The translations under genes and the position numbers were made by a program. From UBA2942 sp045127535 (GTDB lineage: Bacteria > Bacillota > Clostridia > Lachnospirales > Lachnospiraceae), in NCBI GenBank assembly GCA_045127535.1, contig JBGVQN010000048.1, forward strand, positions 1 to 58,231: a DNA stretch of 58,231 nucleotides, in the 5' to 3' direction. Within the stretch, counting starts at the first letter, position 1; the number at the start of each line of letters is the position of its first letter. Below the pieces are notes generated by a model. The model ran no database searches. It was given only the letters and a program-made list of their open reading frames with translations, and was not told the DNA's origin. Positions 25,598 through 34,483 of this stretch are shown one piece after another.

Positions 25598-26878
25598 ATG
25601 AAAATGAAGAAAAGAATCATTGCAACAATTATGGCTTGCATGATGGTGGGCGGTATGTTTGCAGGCTGTGGCAAGAAAGAAGATACCGACCCTTCCGTTT
25701 ACTATCTGAACTTTAAACCAGAGCAGGATCCAGCATGGCAGGCACTGGCTGCTGAGTACACTGAGTTGACAGGTGTGCCGGTTACTGTTGTAACTGCTGC
25801 ATCCGGTACATATGAAGAGACTTTGTTAGCTGAGATGGCTAAGGATGAGGCACCTACTCTGTTCCAGGTAAATGGACCTGTAGGTCTGGCAAACTGGAAG
25901 GATTACTGCTACGATTTGGCAGATTCCAAGATTTACAGCCACCTGACCAGTGATAACTACGCTCTGATTGAGAACGAATCTGTTTACGGTATTGCTTATG
26001 TTATCGAGTCTTATGGTATCATCACAAACAAGACTCTGTTAGCAGAGGCAGGATACACTGTAGATGATATTCAGTCTTTTGAGGATTTAAAGGATGTTGC
26101 TGAGGATATTACAAGCCGCAGCGATGAATTAGGTTTTGCAGCATTTACCAGCCCTGGTATGGACTCTTCTTCTGACTGGAGATTCAAGACTCACTTGGCA
26201 AACCTGCCAATCTACTTTGAGTATCAGGCAGATGGTATTGGTACTACTGAGGCAATTAAGGGTACATACCTGGATAACTACAGAGATATCTGGGATCTGT
26301 ATATCAACAATACTACCTGTGCAGGTGCTGATTTATCCGCTAAGACTGGTGCTGACTCTGAGAACGAGTTTATCAATGGAGAGGCAGTATTCTTCCAGAA
26401 TGGTTCCTGGGAGTATGGTACTCTGTCCAATACATATGCTGATGATGAACTGGCTATGATTCCTCTGTACATTGGTGTAGGCGATGAGGCAAATCAGGGT
26501 CTGTGTACCGGTACTGAGAACTACTGGTGTGTAAATAAGGAAGCTTCTAAAGTAGATATTCAGGCAACCTTAGACTTCATTGAGTGGTGTGTAACTTCTG
26601 AGGCAGGAACTCAGAGCATGGCAACTGATATGGGCTTTGTAATTCCATATGATACTGCTTTAGAGTCTCCAAACCTGTTTGTAAAGCAGGATGCTGAAAT
26701 GGCTGCTGCAGGCAAGACTCCTGTATCCTGGAACTTCCCAACCATGCCATCTGAGGAGTGGAAGAACGTTCTTGGTTCTGCTCTGACTGCTTATGCTGCT
26801 GATCCTACAGATGCAAACTGGGATGAGGTTGTTGCTGCATTTGTTGATAACTGGGCTGCAGAGTACGCTCTGAAATAA
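25598..26878 (+). CDS. ABC transporter sugar-binding lipoprotein (MalE-like)
   Basis: A 426-residue extracellular solute-binding family 1 protein. A signal peptide (MKMKKRIIATIMACMMVGG..) ends in the lipobox FAGC (about residues 20-23), so it is anchored to the membrane outer face. The mature part shows the family fold: YYLNFKPEQDPAWQALAAEYTELTG, GVPVTVVTAASGTYEETLLAEMA and the WEYGTLS region. The preferred start is 25598 with TAGGAGGAT upstream. First gene of an operon with two permeases, LacI and MalQ, so malto-oligosaccharides are the likely ligand. There is no ATPase gene nearby; a shared MsmX-type ATPase elsewhere would be needed. Confidence 0.92.
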   Translation: MKMKKRIIATIMACMMVGGMFAGCGKKEDTDPSVYYLNFKPEQDPAWQALAAEYTELTGVPVTVVTAASGTYEETLLAEMAKDEAPTLFQVNGPVGLANWKDYCYDLADSKIYSHLTSDNYALIENESVYGIAYVIESYGIITNKTLLAEAGYTVDDIQSFEDLKDVAEDITSRSDELGFAAFTSPGMDSSSDWRFKTHLANLPIYFEYQADGIGTTEAIKGTYLDNYRDIWDLYINNTTCAGADLSAKTGADSENEFINGEAVFFQNGSWEYGTLSNTYADDELAMIPLYIGVGDEANQGLCTGTENYWCVNKEASKVDIQATLDFIEWCVTSEAGTQSMATDMGFVIPYDTALESPNLFVKQDAEMAAAGKTPVSWNFPTMPSEEWKNVLGSALTAYAADPTDANWDEVVAAFVDNWAAEYALK

Positions 26879-26931
26879 TGAATGACCTGTGAGGGTGGGT
26901 CTTAGGTTCATCCTCATTCAAAAAATCTGAT

Positions 26932-26975
26932 GAGGGCAAACAGCAGACTGTGATATTCTTTTGCTGTTTGCCCTC
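26932..26975 (+). other. Intercistronic stem-loop after the binding-protein gene
   Basis: A perfect 14-bp stem GAGGGCAAACAGCA/TGCTGTTTGCCCTC (26932-26945 and 26962-26975) without a T tail. Such stems often protect the upstream mRNA or reduce read-through, giving more binding protein than permease. A weaker TGAGGGTG/CATCCTCA stem precedes it. Confidence 0.75.
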
Positions 26976-27057
26976 TATTCATGACAATGAAAAGTTGGCA
27001 AAGCGCCCTTTCTATTGCTATCAAATTAAATTATGTTTTCGGAAGGAGGAACTCTTC

Positions 27058-27909
27058 TTGACTAAAGCAATGAAAAAATGGTGGCCGTTATTTCTCCTGC
27101 CTACGTTTGCAGCTTTTATTATCGGCTTTATAGTTCCTTTTGTGGAAGGTCTTTATCTGTCATTTTGTGAATTTACCACGATCAATAAGGCTTCCTGGGT
27201 TGGTTTTAGCAATTACATTAAGGTATTTCAGGACAATCAGTTCTGGCATTCTCTGGGATTTACAGCCAGCTTTACAGTGGTATCTACGATTCTGATCAAT
27301 GTGATCGCTTTTGCAGTGGCTCTGGCTCTCACCAAAAATATCATAGGTACCAATGTTTTCCGTACCGTATACTTCATGCCTAACCTGATCGGTGGTATTG
27401 TTCTGGGTTATATCTGGAACATTTTGATCAACTGTATACTGAGTATTGTAGGAGAACCACTGCTGGCATTGAACAGCGCAGCAGGTTACTGGGGACTGAT
27501 TATTCTGATGTGCTGGCAGCAGATCGGTTATATGATGATTATTTATATTGCAGGCCTGCAGTCTATTCCACTGGATTACTTAGAGGCCGCACGTATTGAT
27601 GGTGCTACCAATTTTCAGGTGCTGTACAAGATCAAGATTCCTAATGTAATGCCTTCCATTACCATTTGTCTGTTCCTGACTCTGACCAATTCCTTTAAGC
27701 TCTTTGACCAGAACCTGGCATTGACAGGAGGCGAGCCAAATCACCAGACAGAAATGTTGGCTCTGAACATTTACAACAACTTCTACGATCGTGCTGGTGC
27801 AGTATGGAAGGGAATCGGACAGTCAAAGGCTGTGATTTTCTGTATCATGGTCATTGTGATTTCCTTGCTTCAGCTTCGTGCAACCCGTTCTAAGGAGGTG
27901 CAGCAGTAA
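27058..27909 (+). CDS. ABC sugar permease, MalF-like
   Basis: A 283-residue permease with six membrane segments. The cytoplasmic EAA loop reads EAARIDGATNFQVLYKIKIP near residue 178, which contacts the ATPase. I choose TTG at 27058 because GGAAGGAGGA at 27041-27050 is correctly spaced; ATG 27070 is the alternative and would lie 20 bases from the site. The frame extends upstream to 26950 without support. It overlaps the next permease by one base (TAATG). Confidence 0.92.
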   Translation: MTKAMKKWWPLFLLPTFAAFIIGFIVPFVEGLYLSFCEFTTINKASWVGFSNYIKVFQDNQFWHSLGFTASFTVVSTILINVIAFAVALALTKNIIGTNVFRTVYFMPNLIGGIVLGYIWNILINCILSIVGEPLLALNSAAGYWGLIILMCWQQIGYMMIIYIAGLQSIPLDYLEAARIDGATNFQVLYKIKIPNVMPSITICLFLTLTNSFKLFDQNLALTGGEPNHQTEMLALNIYNNFYDRAGAVWKGIGQSKAVIFCIMVIVISLLQLRATRSKEVQQ

Positions 27910-28751
27910 TGAAAAAGAAAAATCGTATTGCCAATGGCTTGTTGACAATCATTCTGACTATTTTCAGCTTTGCATGGATATATCCTATTGTTATGATTCT
28001 GTTGAACTCTTTAAAGAAGGAGTCAGCAATCTCCACAAATACTGCGTTCCAGCTGCCTACATCAGAGACCTTTGCAGGGATAACTAACTATGTTGACGCA
28101 ATTGGATCCAAGGGCTTTCTGGAAGCATTCCTCACCAGCCTTCTGATCACGGTTACTTCTGTAATTGCGATTTTAGTTTGCTGCTCTATGTGTGCATGGT
28201 ATATTACCCGTATTCAGAATATCTTTACCAAAGCATTGTATTACCTGTTTGTATTTTCTATGGTAGTGCCTTTCCAGATGCTGATGTTCACACTGGCTTC
28301 TACCTCTGATATGCTGAATCTGAATAAGCCATGGAATATCTGGATCATTTATCTGGGCTTTGGCGCAGGTCTGGCAGTATTTATGTTTACCGGATTCATG
28401 AAATCCATTCCCCTGGAGATCGAGGAAGCAGCTATGATTGATGGCTGTAATCCGCTGCGTACATTCTTTTCTGTTGTACTGCCTATTCTGAAGCCTACCA
28501 TGATTTCTGTAGGTATTCTGGAGACCATGTGGGTATGGAATGACTATCTGCTGCCTTATCTGGTTCTGGATAGAAAGAAGTATACCACTGTACCAATCTT
28601 GATTCAGTATTTCAAGGGCAGCTATGGCAAGGTGGAAATGGGACCTATGATGGCATGTATTATGCTGACCGTTTTACCAATTGTTATTATCTATCTTCTG
28701 TGCCAGAAGCACATCATCAAAGGTGTGGCAGCTGGTGCTGTTAAGGGCTGA
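27909..28751 (+). CDS. ABC sugar permease, MalG-like
   Basis: A 280-residue permease with six membrane segments and an EAA loop EEAAMIDGCNPLRTFFSVVLP near residue 177. Its start ATG overlaps the MalF-like stop by one base, showing translational coupling. It forms the channel with the previous permease and takes sugar from the lipoprotein at 25598. Confidence 0.93.
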   Translation: MKKKNRIANGLLTIILTIFSFAWIYPIVMILLNSLKKESAISTNTAFQLPTSETFAGITNYVDAIGSKGFLEAFLTSLLITVTSVIAILVCCSMCAWYITRIQNIFTKALYYLFVFSMVVPFQMLMFTLASTSDMLNLNKPWNIWIIYLGFGAGLAVFMFTGFMKSIPLEIEEAAMIDGCNPLRTFFSVVLPILKPTMISVGILETMWVWNDYLLPYLVLDRKKYTTVPILIQYFKGSYGKVEMGPMMACIMLTVLPIVIIYLLCQKHIIKGVAAGAVKG

Positions 28752-28779
28752 TGGATAAGAATTGGAGGGATATCACAAA

Positions 28780-29808
28780 ATGACAATCAAAGACCTTGCA
28801 GCTCAGACAGGCTACGCTGTTGGTACCGTTTCCAGGGTGCTGAACAACCAGCCTAATGTCAGTGCGAAGGCCAGAGAAATCATTCTGCAGGCTGCAAAAG
28901 ATGCGGGATTTCAACTGAATGCCAATGCAAAGCAGTTAAAGCAGCAGTATAGGAAATCCATTGTAGTTGTGGTAAAAGGCACCAGCAATGAACTCTTTTC
29001 TGAATTGGTGGAAGCCATTCAGAGTCAGTTTTCCCAGACGAAATATCCGTTGATCGTGGATTATGTGGATGAAGACTCCAATGAAGTTGCACGGGGGGCT
29101 CAGCTGTGTTTTGAGAAAAAACCGCTGGGAATGCTGTTTCTGGGGGGAAATTACATTAATTTTATAACGGATTTTGAGAAAATTGATGTTCCTTGTGTTC
29201 TGGTGACCAACTGTGCTGCCCAGTTGGATTTCCCAAATCTTTCCAGCGTTTCTACCGATGACTTTCAGGCAGCTTTGAGTGCCATGAATGCCCTGATTGC
29301 CCTGGGACATAAAAAAATAGCTATTATCGGCGGTGATATTAACTATTCTGATATCAGCCGGCTGCGTTTTGATGGCTGTATTCAGGCCCTTTACGATCAC
29401 AACATTCCTTTTGACGAAGACAGGGCTTACAAAGCGGTACGTTTTTCCTATCAGGACGGATATGATGCTACCCAGAGCCTGTTGGCATCAGGGTGGCGGT
29501 TTACAGCCTTGTTTGCTGTAGCGGATGTCATTGCCATTGGCGCCATCCGGGCATTGCGGGACAATGGCCTGCGGGTACCGGAGGATGTGTCGGTGATGGG
29601 GTTTGATGGATTGCCTCTTGGTAATTTTCTGGTACCACAGTTGTCTACTGTGAATCAGTCTATTTCACTCATTGCCAAGCGTAGTGTGGAAATTTTGATT
29701 GAATGTATTGAGAATGGCGTCTCGGTGCGCCATGAAACCATTCCATTTGCAATTAATCAGCGTGAAAGTACACGCCGTATTCAAGAGGGAGAAGATTCTT
29801 ATGCGTAA
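28780..29808 (+). CDS. LacI-family transcriptional regulator of the maltodextrin operon
   Basis: A 342-residue protein with an N-terminal LacI helix-turn-helix (MTIKDLAAQTGYAVGTVSRV) and hinge, then a periplasmic-binding-like sensor domain (about 60-330) with VMGFDG near 265. The start at 28780 has TTGGAGGGA upstream. It lies inside the operon between the permease and malQ and overlaps malQ by eight bases. It is the obvious candidate to bind the palindrome at 25500-25513, giving autoregulation. The effector is probably a malto-oligosaccharide or product. Confidence 0.92.
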   Translation: MTIKDLAAQTGYAVGTVSRVLNNQPNVSAKAREIILQAAKDAGFQLNANAKQLKQQYRKSIVVVVKGTSNELFSELVEAIQSQFSQTKYPLIVDYVDEDSNEVARGAQLCFEKKPLGMLFLGGNYINFITDFEKIDVPCVLVTNCAAQLDFPNLSSVSTDDFQAALSAMNALIALGHKKIAIIGGDINYSDISRLRFDGCIQALYDHNIPFDEDRAYKAVRFSYQDGYDATQSLLASGWRFTALFAVADVIAIGAIRALRDNGLRVPEDVSVMGFDGLPLGNFLVPQLSTVNQSISLIAKRSVEILIECIENGVSVRHETIPFAINQRESTRRIQEGEDSYA

Positions 29809-31273
29809 AAGCGGTATTTTAATGCATATCACATCCCTGCCGGGTCCTTATGGTATCGGCACTATGGGCAGAAATGCCTATGATTTTGTAGATTTTCTTC
29901 AGAAAGCGGGACAGTCTTATTGGCAGATTCTTCCTTTAAGTCCCACTGGTTATGGTGATTCACCGTATCAGTCTTTTTCTACATTTGCCGGAAACCATTA
30001 TCTGATCGACCTGGATATTCTCATTGAGCAGGGGCTGCTGTCCCAGGAGGAAGTAGATTCTGTCAGCTGGAACAGGGATAGTGAACGGGTTGACTATGGT
30101 AACTTGTATGAAAATCGTGAAAAAGTGCTATATCAGGCATTTGAGCGGTTTGTACCTACAGAATCGTATTATCATTTTGTGGACAGCAACAGTGACTGGC
30201 TGGAGGATTTTGCACTGTTTATGGCACTGAAGCGTAAATTCAAAGGAGAGGGATGGCAGAACTGGACCTTGTCACTGATGATGCGGTTAGAGGCTGGTCT
30301 GGATGCTTACCGGCTGGAACTGCAGGACCCCATCCGTTTCCAGTATTTCCTGCAATATCAGTTCTTTGCACAGTGGCATGCTTTGAAAAACTATGCCAAT
30401 GAAAAAGGAATTCAGATCATCGGTGATGTGCCGATTTATGTTCCCATGGATTCTGCAGATGTATGGGCCAATCCTCATCTGTTCCAGCTGGATGGCAACA
30501 GAAAGCCAAAGATGGTAGCAGGATGTCCTCCGGATTCCTTCAGTGCTGATGGTCAGCTCTGGGGCAATCCACTGTATGACTGGGAGCAGATGAAAGAAGC
30601 CGGCTATGACTGGTGGATCCGCAGACTTCGTGCTGCAGGTGATATGTATGATGTAGTACGTCTGGATCATTTCCGTGGATTTGAAAGCTATTGGGCAATA
30701 CCCGCCAGGGATGAGACGGCAAGGAATGGCAGTTGGATGCCAGGTCCGGGTATGGACTTTATCAATGCTGTACAGAAAGCCTTCCCTGAGCTGCAGTTTA
30801 TTGCAGAGGATCTTGGGTATGTAACAAAAGAGGTCCGGCAGCTGCAGCTGGATTCCGGTTATCCGGGTATGAAGCTTTTACAGTTTGCTTTTGATTCCAG
30901 AGAAGCAGGCAGCTATCTGCCGCATCTGTATCCTGTAAATTCTGTATGTTATACCGGTACCCATGACAACGTGACCACTGCCCAGTGGTTTGAAGAAGCT
31001 GCAGCAGAAGATGTTGCCCATGCAAAAGCCTATCTGGGGTTGAATGAGGAAGAAGGTTATGTATGGGGCATGATTCGTGGATGCATGAGTTCAGTGAGCA
31101 GGCTGTGTATTGTGCAGATGCAGGATTATTTGCAGCTGGGCGCCTGTGCCCGGATGAATCATCCAGGTACTCTTTCTAACGACAACTGGACATGGAGGGC
31201 ATCTGCTGATTTCATGACTCCGGCATTGACGGAGAAAATATTGAAAATCACCCAGCTTTATGGCCGAGTATAA
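29801..31273 (+). CDS. malQ: 4-alpha-glucanotransferase (amylomaltase)
   Basis: Moves glucan chains between malto-oligosaccharides and releases glucose (GH77). The 490-residue length is usual for the short bacterial type. Visible blocks are GILMHITSLPGPYGIGTMG at the N-terminus, YWQILPLSPTGYGDSPYQS near 39, VRLDHFRGF near 285 (catalytic Asp nucleophile), AEDLGYVTKEV near 333 (acid/base Glu) and YTGTHDNVTT near 385 (transition-state Asp). The start at 29801 overlaps the LacI gene; AGAGGGAGAAG is the ribosome site. Last gene of the operon. Confidence 0.96.
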   Translation: MRKSGILMHITSLPGPYGIGTMGRNAYDFVDFLQKAGQSYWQILPLSPTGYGDSPYQSFSTFAGNHYLIDLDILIEQGLLSQEEVDSVSWNRDSERVDYGNLYENREKVLYQAFERFVPTESYYHFVDSNSDWLEDFALFMALKRKFKGEGWQNWTLSLMMRLEAGLDAYRLELQDPIRFQYFLQYQFFAQWHALKNYANEKGIQIIGDVPIYVPMDSADVWANPHLFQLDGNRKPKMVAGCPPDSFSADGQLWGNPLYDWEQMKEAGYDWWIRRLRAAGDMYDVVRLDHFRGFESYWAIPARDETARNGSWMPGPGMDFINAVQKAFPELQFIAEDLGYVTKEVRQLQLDSGYPGMKLLQFAFDSREAGSYLPHLYPVNSVCYTGTHDNVTTAQWFEEAAAEDVAHAKAYLGLNEEEGYVWGMIRGCMSSVSRLCIVQMQDYLQLGACARMNHPGTLSNDNWTWRASADFMTPALTEKILKITQLYGRV

Positions 31274-31310
31274 TGAGTCTGCTGCCATTGACTCCATTTT
31301 TGGAAATTTC

Positions 31311-31340
31311 TTGACAAAACCATATGAAGTTTGATACAAT
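31311..31340 (+). promoter_or_regulatory. Sigma-A promoter for the antiporter leader
   Basis: TTGACA (31311-31316), spacer 18, TACAAT (31335-31340). Transcription should start near 31347, exactly where the structured leader begins. Confidence 0.85.
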
Positions 31341-31346
31341 CCCAGA

Positions 31347-31436
31347 TGGTATCAGGGAGTAGTTCACATCCGAAAAGATGTTATGCATAACGTCATCACA
31401 CCGGAAACGGTCGGAATGCATACTGAAATAAGAACG
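31347..31436 (+). promoter_or_regulatory. Probable yybP-ykoY (Mn2+) riboswitch
   Basis: The leader begins GGTATCAGGGAGTAG, matching the GGGAGTAG start of yybP-ykoY aptamers, and ends with AACGAGACTTT, like the conserved AGCRAGACCTTT end. Between are ACCGGAAACGGT and ACATCCGAAAAGATGT hairpins. A terminator follows and then a cation antiporter, the usual gene class for this riboswitch. The family assignment is from memory of the consensus. Confidence 0.65.
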
Positions 31437-31478
31437 AGACTTTTATCGCACTTTTTACGTGCAATAAAAGTCTTTTTT
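31437..31478 (+). terminator. Riboswitch expression platform (terminator)
   Basis: AGACTTTTAT-CGCA pairs with TGCAATAAAAGTCT and is followed by TTTTTTA. The 5' arm overlaps the end of the aptamer, so metal binding can decide termination. Confidence 0.85.
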
Positions 31479-31542
31479 TATGGCAATATACAGTACGTGA
31501 ATCTGTGCTTCTATGTATAAGGTACTCAGTGGAGGAATGGTT

Positions 31543-32490
31543 ATGGAAATGTTGTTACAGTTTGTATTATTAGTGATCGGTTTTGTTATGCTGGTAAAGG
31601 GCGCAGACTGGTTTGTGGACGGTGCTGCCGGTATAGCCGGTAAGTTTGGGATTCCCCAGCTGGTCATTGGTCTGACCATTGTGGCATGCGGTACCAGCGC
31701 GCCGGAAGCTGCAGTCAGTATTGGAGCAGTGTTAAAGGGAAGTGCCGGGATTACCATTGGAAATGTGGTGGGCAGCAATATTTTAAATATTTTGATTATT
31801 TTGGGTATCACATCTGTCATTACAACCTTGAAGGTATCCCGTTCTACTATTAAATGTGAGATTCCCTTCATGATTTTTGTAACAATATTACTTTTTGTGT
31901 TTGGTTTTACAGGCAGTGAGATAAGTTTTATAGAAGGATGTCTGCTGTGGCTGGCATTTATCGTTTATCTGGTGTATTTGTTCCGAATGGCGAAAAATAA
32001 CCGGGAGGAAGGAGAGGAAGAACAGACACAGGCATCTGCAGTGAAGCTGCTGATCCTGCTTTTTGCAGGTCTGATTATTGTTGTGTGGGGCAGTGATGTG
32101 ACTGTGGATGCTGCAACCGCGATTGCCCGGGAAATGGGTATGAGCGAGCGTTTCATCGGTTTGACCATTGTGGCTCTTGGAACTTCTCTGCCGGAGCTGG
32201 TTACCTCTGTGACTGCTGCCATGAAAAAACAGGCAGATATTGCCATTGGCAACATTGTAGGCAGCAATATTTTCAATATCCTGTTTGTAGTAGGTACAAC
32301 AGCGTTGATTCGTTCGGTAACCTTTGAACAGATATTTCTAATTGACACACTGGCAGCACTGGCTGCAGGTGTGATTTTGTGGCTGTGTGTTTGGAAAAAG
32401 AAGATGCTTACAAAACCGGCAGGTGTTATTATGCTGATTGCATATGCTCTTTATTTCCTGTACCTGGTATTCCAGCCCATTCTCTTTTAA
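31543..32490 (+). CDS. Cation/Ca2+ antiporter, CaCA family (YrbG-like)
   Basis: A 315-residue protein with about ten membrane segments and the two internally duplicated alpha repeats of the CaCA family: GLTIVACGTSAPEAAVS-GNVVGSNILNIL (residues about 46-90) and GLTIVALGTSLPELVTS-GNIVGSNIFNIL (about 205-245). An acidic cytoplasmic loop (NNREEGEEEQTQ) lies between halves. I choose ATG 31543 with GTGGAGGA upstream. It exports Ca2+ or another divalent cation against Na+/H+. The yybP-ykoY leader suggests manganese efflux may be its job here. Confidence 0.93.
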   Translation: MEMLLQFVLLVIGFVMLVKGADWFVDGAAGIAGKFGIPQLVIGLTIVACGTSAPEAAVSIGAVLKGSAGITIGNVVGSNILNILIILGITSVITTLKVSRSTIKCEIPFMIFVTILLFVFGFTGSEISFIEGCLLWLAFIVYLVYLFRMAKNNREEGEEEQTQASAVKLLILLFAGLIIVVWGSDVTVDAATAIAREMGMSERFIGLTIVALGTSLPELVTSVTAAMKKQADIAIGNIVGSNIFNILFVVGTTALIRSVTFEQIFLIDTLAALAAGVILWLCVWKKKMLTKPAGVIMLIAYALYFLYLVFQPILF

Positions 32491-32504
32491 ATGTTTTGTA
32501 TAAT

Positions 32505-32567
32505 AAAAAGTCAGCCAAATGCAGACAGGAAAGGCAGAATCACCGTCTTGTGTTTGGCTGGCTTTTT
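32505..32567. terminator. Bidirectional terminator
   Basis: AAAAAGTCAGCCAAA (32505-32519) pairs with TTTGGCTGGCTTTTT (32553-32567). It has A's before and T's after, so it can serve both the antiporter gene and the minus-strand gene ending at 32637. Confidence 0.8.
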
Positions 32568-32636
32568 GCATGTATGGATCTTATATGTCCTCAGGCAATT
32601 GGAACTGAGGCAGAATATATGGTATTCTGCTGTACA

Positions 32637-34286
32637 TCAGTCGATTTTTCTGTTTCGCTGTAAGCAAAGATACAGTCCGTAAATAATGCCTGGAATCCGG
32701 AAGAAAATCAGGTCATGGCGGTAAGGACCGGTATAAGTATATTCCCGGCTGCGGCGCAGGGTGCGAAATCCCAGATACTGGATCATATTAGCGGATCTGG
32801 AAAGAAAGCTTCTGGACAGATCGATCCGTTCTCCAAAGAAGACCTGACTGCCTATGGGATTTTCAATCATTTTCTGCAAAATGGGCAGTCCTTCCAACAC
32901 ATCAGATAAAACCGGGCGTACCAGAATATCATGAGGATAGGGCAGGAGGGCATACTTTTTATCCGGCTGATAATAGAGTACTTCATCTCTGATAAAATTT
33001 TCTCCTTTAAAAACAGGAAAGCGATATTTCTTAAGAATTTCTGTACGATAAATGACCGCCCGGAAAACAGGAAGACGGTAGGGCGTCACAAAATATCTGG
33101 AAAAACGCCGAAGTATCTGCCAGGGTCTTGCTTTCCGTATGCTGCTGTCATAAAAGGTTACGCTGCGTTCTGTAGACAAGCTGCCCCCAATGCGGTTTCC
33201 TCTGGTACTGCGGGCTAAGGCGATCATACCGCTGATCTCCCTGTTTTGGGTAAAATCCTGGTTCTGGAACTTTGTAAACAGTTTTCTGTCATTCCATTTG
33301 TCAGCCATTTCAAAGTTGGGGCGGGACTGTTCTATGCGGATATTGGCAGAGGACCAGGCAGCATTGATTTCCGCCATGGTAATTTTTTCCGGAATAACAG
33401 GCCCGGTGGGTGCTTCCTCAGGAACAGGTTCCGGTTCTGGCTCTGGTTCTGGTTCCGGTTCTGGCTCAGGTTCCGGTTCCGGTTCAGGAGCAGAAGCAGC
33501 TGCCAGTCTTTGTAAGAGCAGGTCTGCCTCATCCTGGGCATCTTGTGCCATTTGGGAACGGTATATGATAAAGTCAGCTGTTTGTGCAATTCTTTCTGAT
33601 TCCTGCTGCATGTAGGTAACCTTTCCCGTAGGAACTACATTAAATTCTTTCTGGAAATTGCGCTCCCTTCTGCGTTCCCGAAATTGATCCACACGCTTGA
33701 AGATCTTGGAAAAAGCGAAAGGCTCTGACTCAATGTGAATGCGGGTTTTCCCCATTTTGATGCCTTTTTGAAAGGGAGAAAAGGGCTTCTTGGTTTTCGG
33801 TTTTTTCTTTGCAGGAGCAAAAAGCTTCTTTTTTTCTTTTTTGGGAGCTTTTGCCGGTTCTTCTGCAGCTGCAGGAGGAGGGTTATGAATGGGTTCCGGT
33901 TTCTGGGGATTGGTATCAATGGAGTCGTGGTTATAAAAGCGGTATTCAGACGCATGATAAGTTTGATTCCAGAATGTTTTCAGCTCCTCTACAAATTCTC
34001 CTGTGATAAAATCTTCTGGTTCCAGGGAAAAGAACAGCTCTCCTTTTGCATGCTTTAAGGCATAGTTGTAGCTTAAATGTCTTCCTGGGTTTTTTTGTAC
34101 AAACAGGTTGATATTCATTTCGTTGGCAGCGATCCACTGATTCACAATGTTAATGGATTCCTGGTCAGAAGCAGGTATCACAATGATCCATTCAAAATCG
34201 GTACAGAATTGTACCAGGAGATTGGAATACATCTGAGGCAGCAGCTTTGCCTGATCGCAGACTGCAGTAAATATGGTTAAGAACAT
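32637..34286 (-). CDS. GT2-like protein interrupted by a disordered basic/(Glu-Pro)n region
   Basis: 549 residues. The first 105 (MFLTIFTAVCDQAKLL.., FEWIIVIPASDQES.., GELFFSLEPEDFI) look like the nucleotide-binding half of a GT-A family 2 glycosyltransferase. Residues about 130-280 are a charged, Lys/Pro-rich stretch, and about 265-290 is a run of Glu-Pro pairs. After it, about 385-500 (YRLPVFRAVIYRTEIL.., FKGENFIRDEVLYYQP..) resembles the second half of the GT2 fold. The protein thus seems to be a split glycosyltransferase with a long inserted linker, or a glycosyltransferase-derived scaffold. The start at 34286 has AAGGGGGA upstream. The donor-site DxD is not clear, so activity is uncertain. 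Confidence 0.65.
   Translation of the reverse strand: MFLTIFTAVCDQAKLLPQMYSNLLVQFCTDFEWIIVIPASDQESINIVNQWIAANEMNINLFVQKNPGRHLSYNYALKHAKGELFFSLEPEDFITGEFVEELKTFWNQTYHASEYRFYNHDSIDTNPQKPEPIHNPPPAAAEEPAKAPKKEKKKLFAPAKKKPKTKKPFSPFQKGIKMGKTRIHIESEPFAFSKIFKRVDQFRERRRERNFQKEFNVVPTGKVTYMQQESERIAQTADFIIYRSQMAQDAQDEADLLLQRLAAASAPEPEPEPEPEPEPEPEPEPEPVPEEAPTGPVIPEKITMAEINAAWSSANIRIEQSRPNFEMADKWNDRKLFTKFQNQDFTQNREISGMIALARSTRGNRIGGSLSTERSVTFYDSSIRKARPWQILRRFSRYFVTPYRLPVFRAVIYRTEILKKYRFPVFKGENFIRDEVLYYQPDKKYALLPYPHDILVRPVLSDVLEGLPILQKMIENPIGSQVFFGERIDLSRSFLSRSANMIQYLGFRTLRRSREYTYTGPYRHDLIFFRIPGIIYGLYLCLQRNRKID
33415..33489 (-). repeat. Low-complexity repeat coding (Glu-Pro)n
   Basis: Six-base period (GGTTCC/GGTTCT/GGCTCA on the plus strand) encoding 12 or so Glu-Pro pairs on the minus strand. 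Likely variable in length between strains by slippage. Confidence 0.9.
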
Positions 34287-34405
34287 AACATTCCCCCTTA
34301 AAAGGTTTTTACCGGTGTAAATATATTTACAGTATAGCATAGGGAAAAGTAGAAAGGAAGCTGTGCAGTTTCCAAATAGTTTATAAAATTTTAGGAATAA
34401 TATCG

Positions 34406-34434
34406 TTGTGATTTAAAAAGGGCCAGAGTATAAT
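34406..34434 (+). promoter_or_regulatory. Sigma-A promoter for the DxDGDG protein
   Basis: TTGTGA (34406-34411), spacer 17, TATAAT (34429-34434). Confidence 0.75.
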
Positions 34435-34483
34435 GAATATTGTGGAATCAGAAAGCAGGTAGTATAACCGGAAAGGAGTTATA

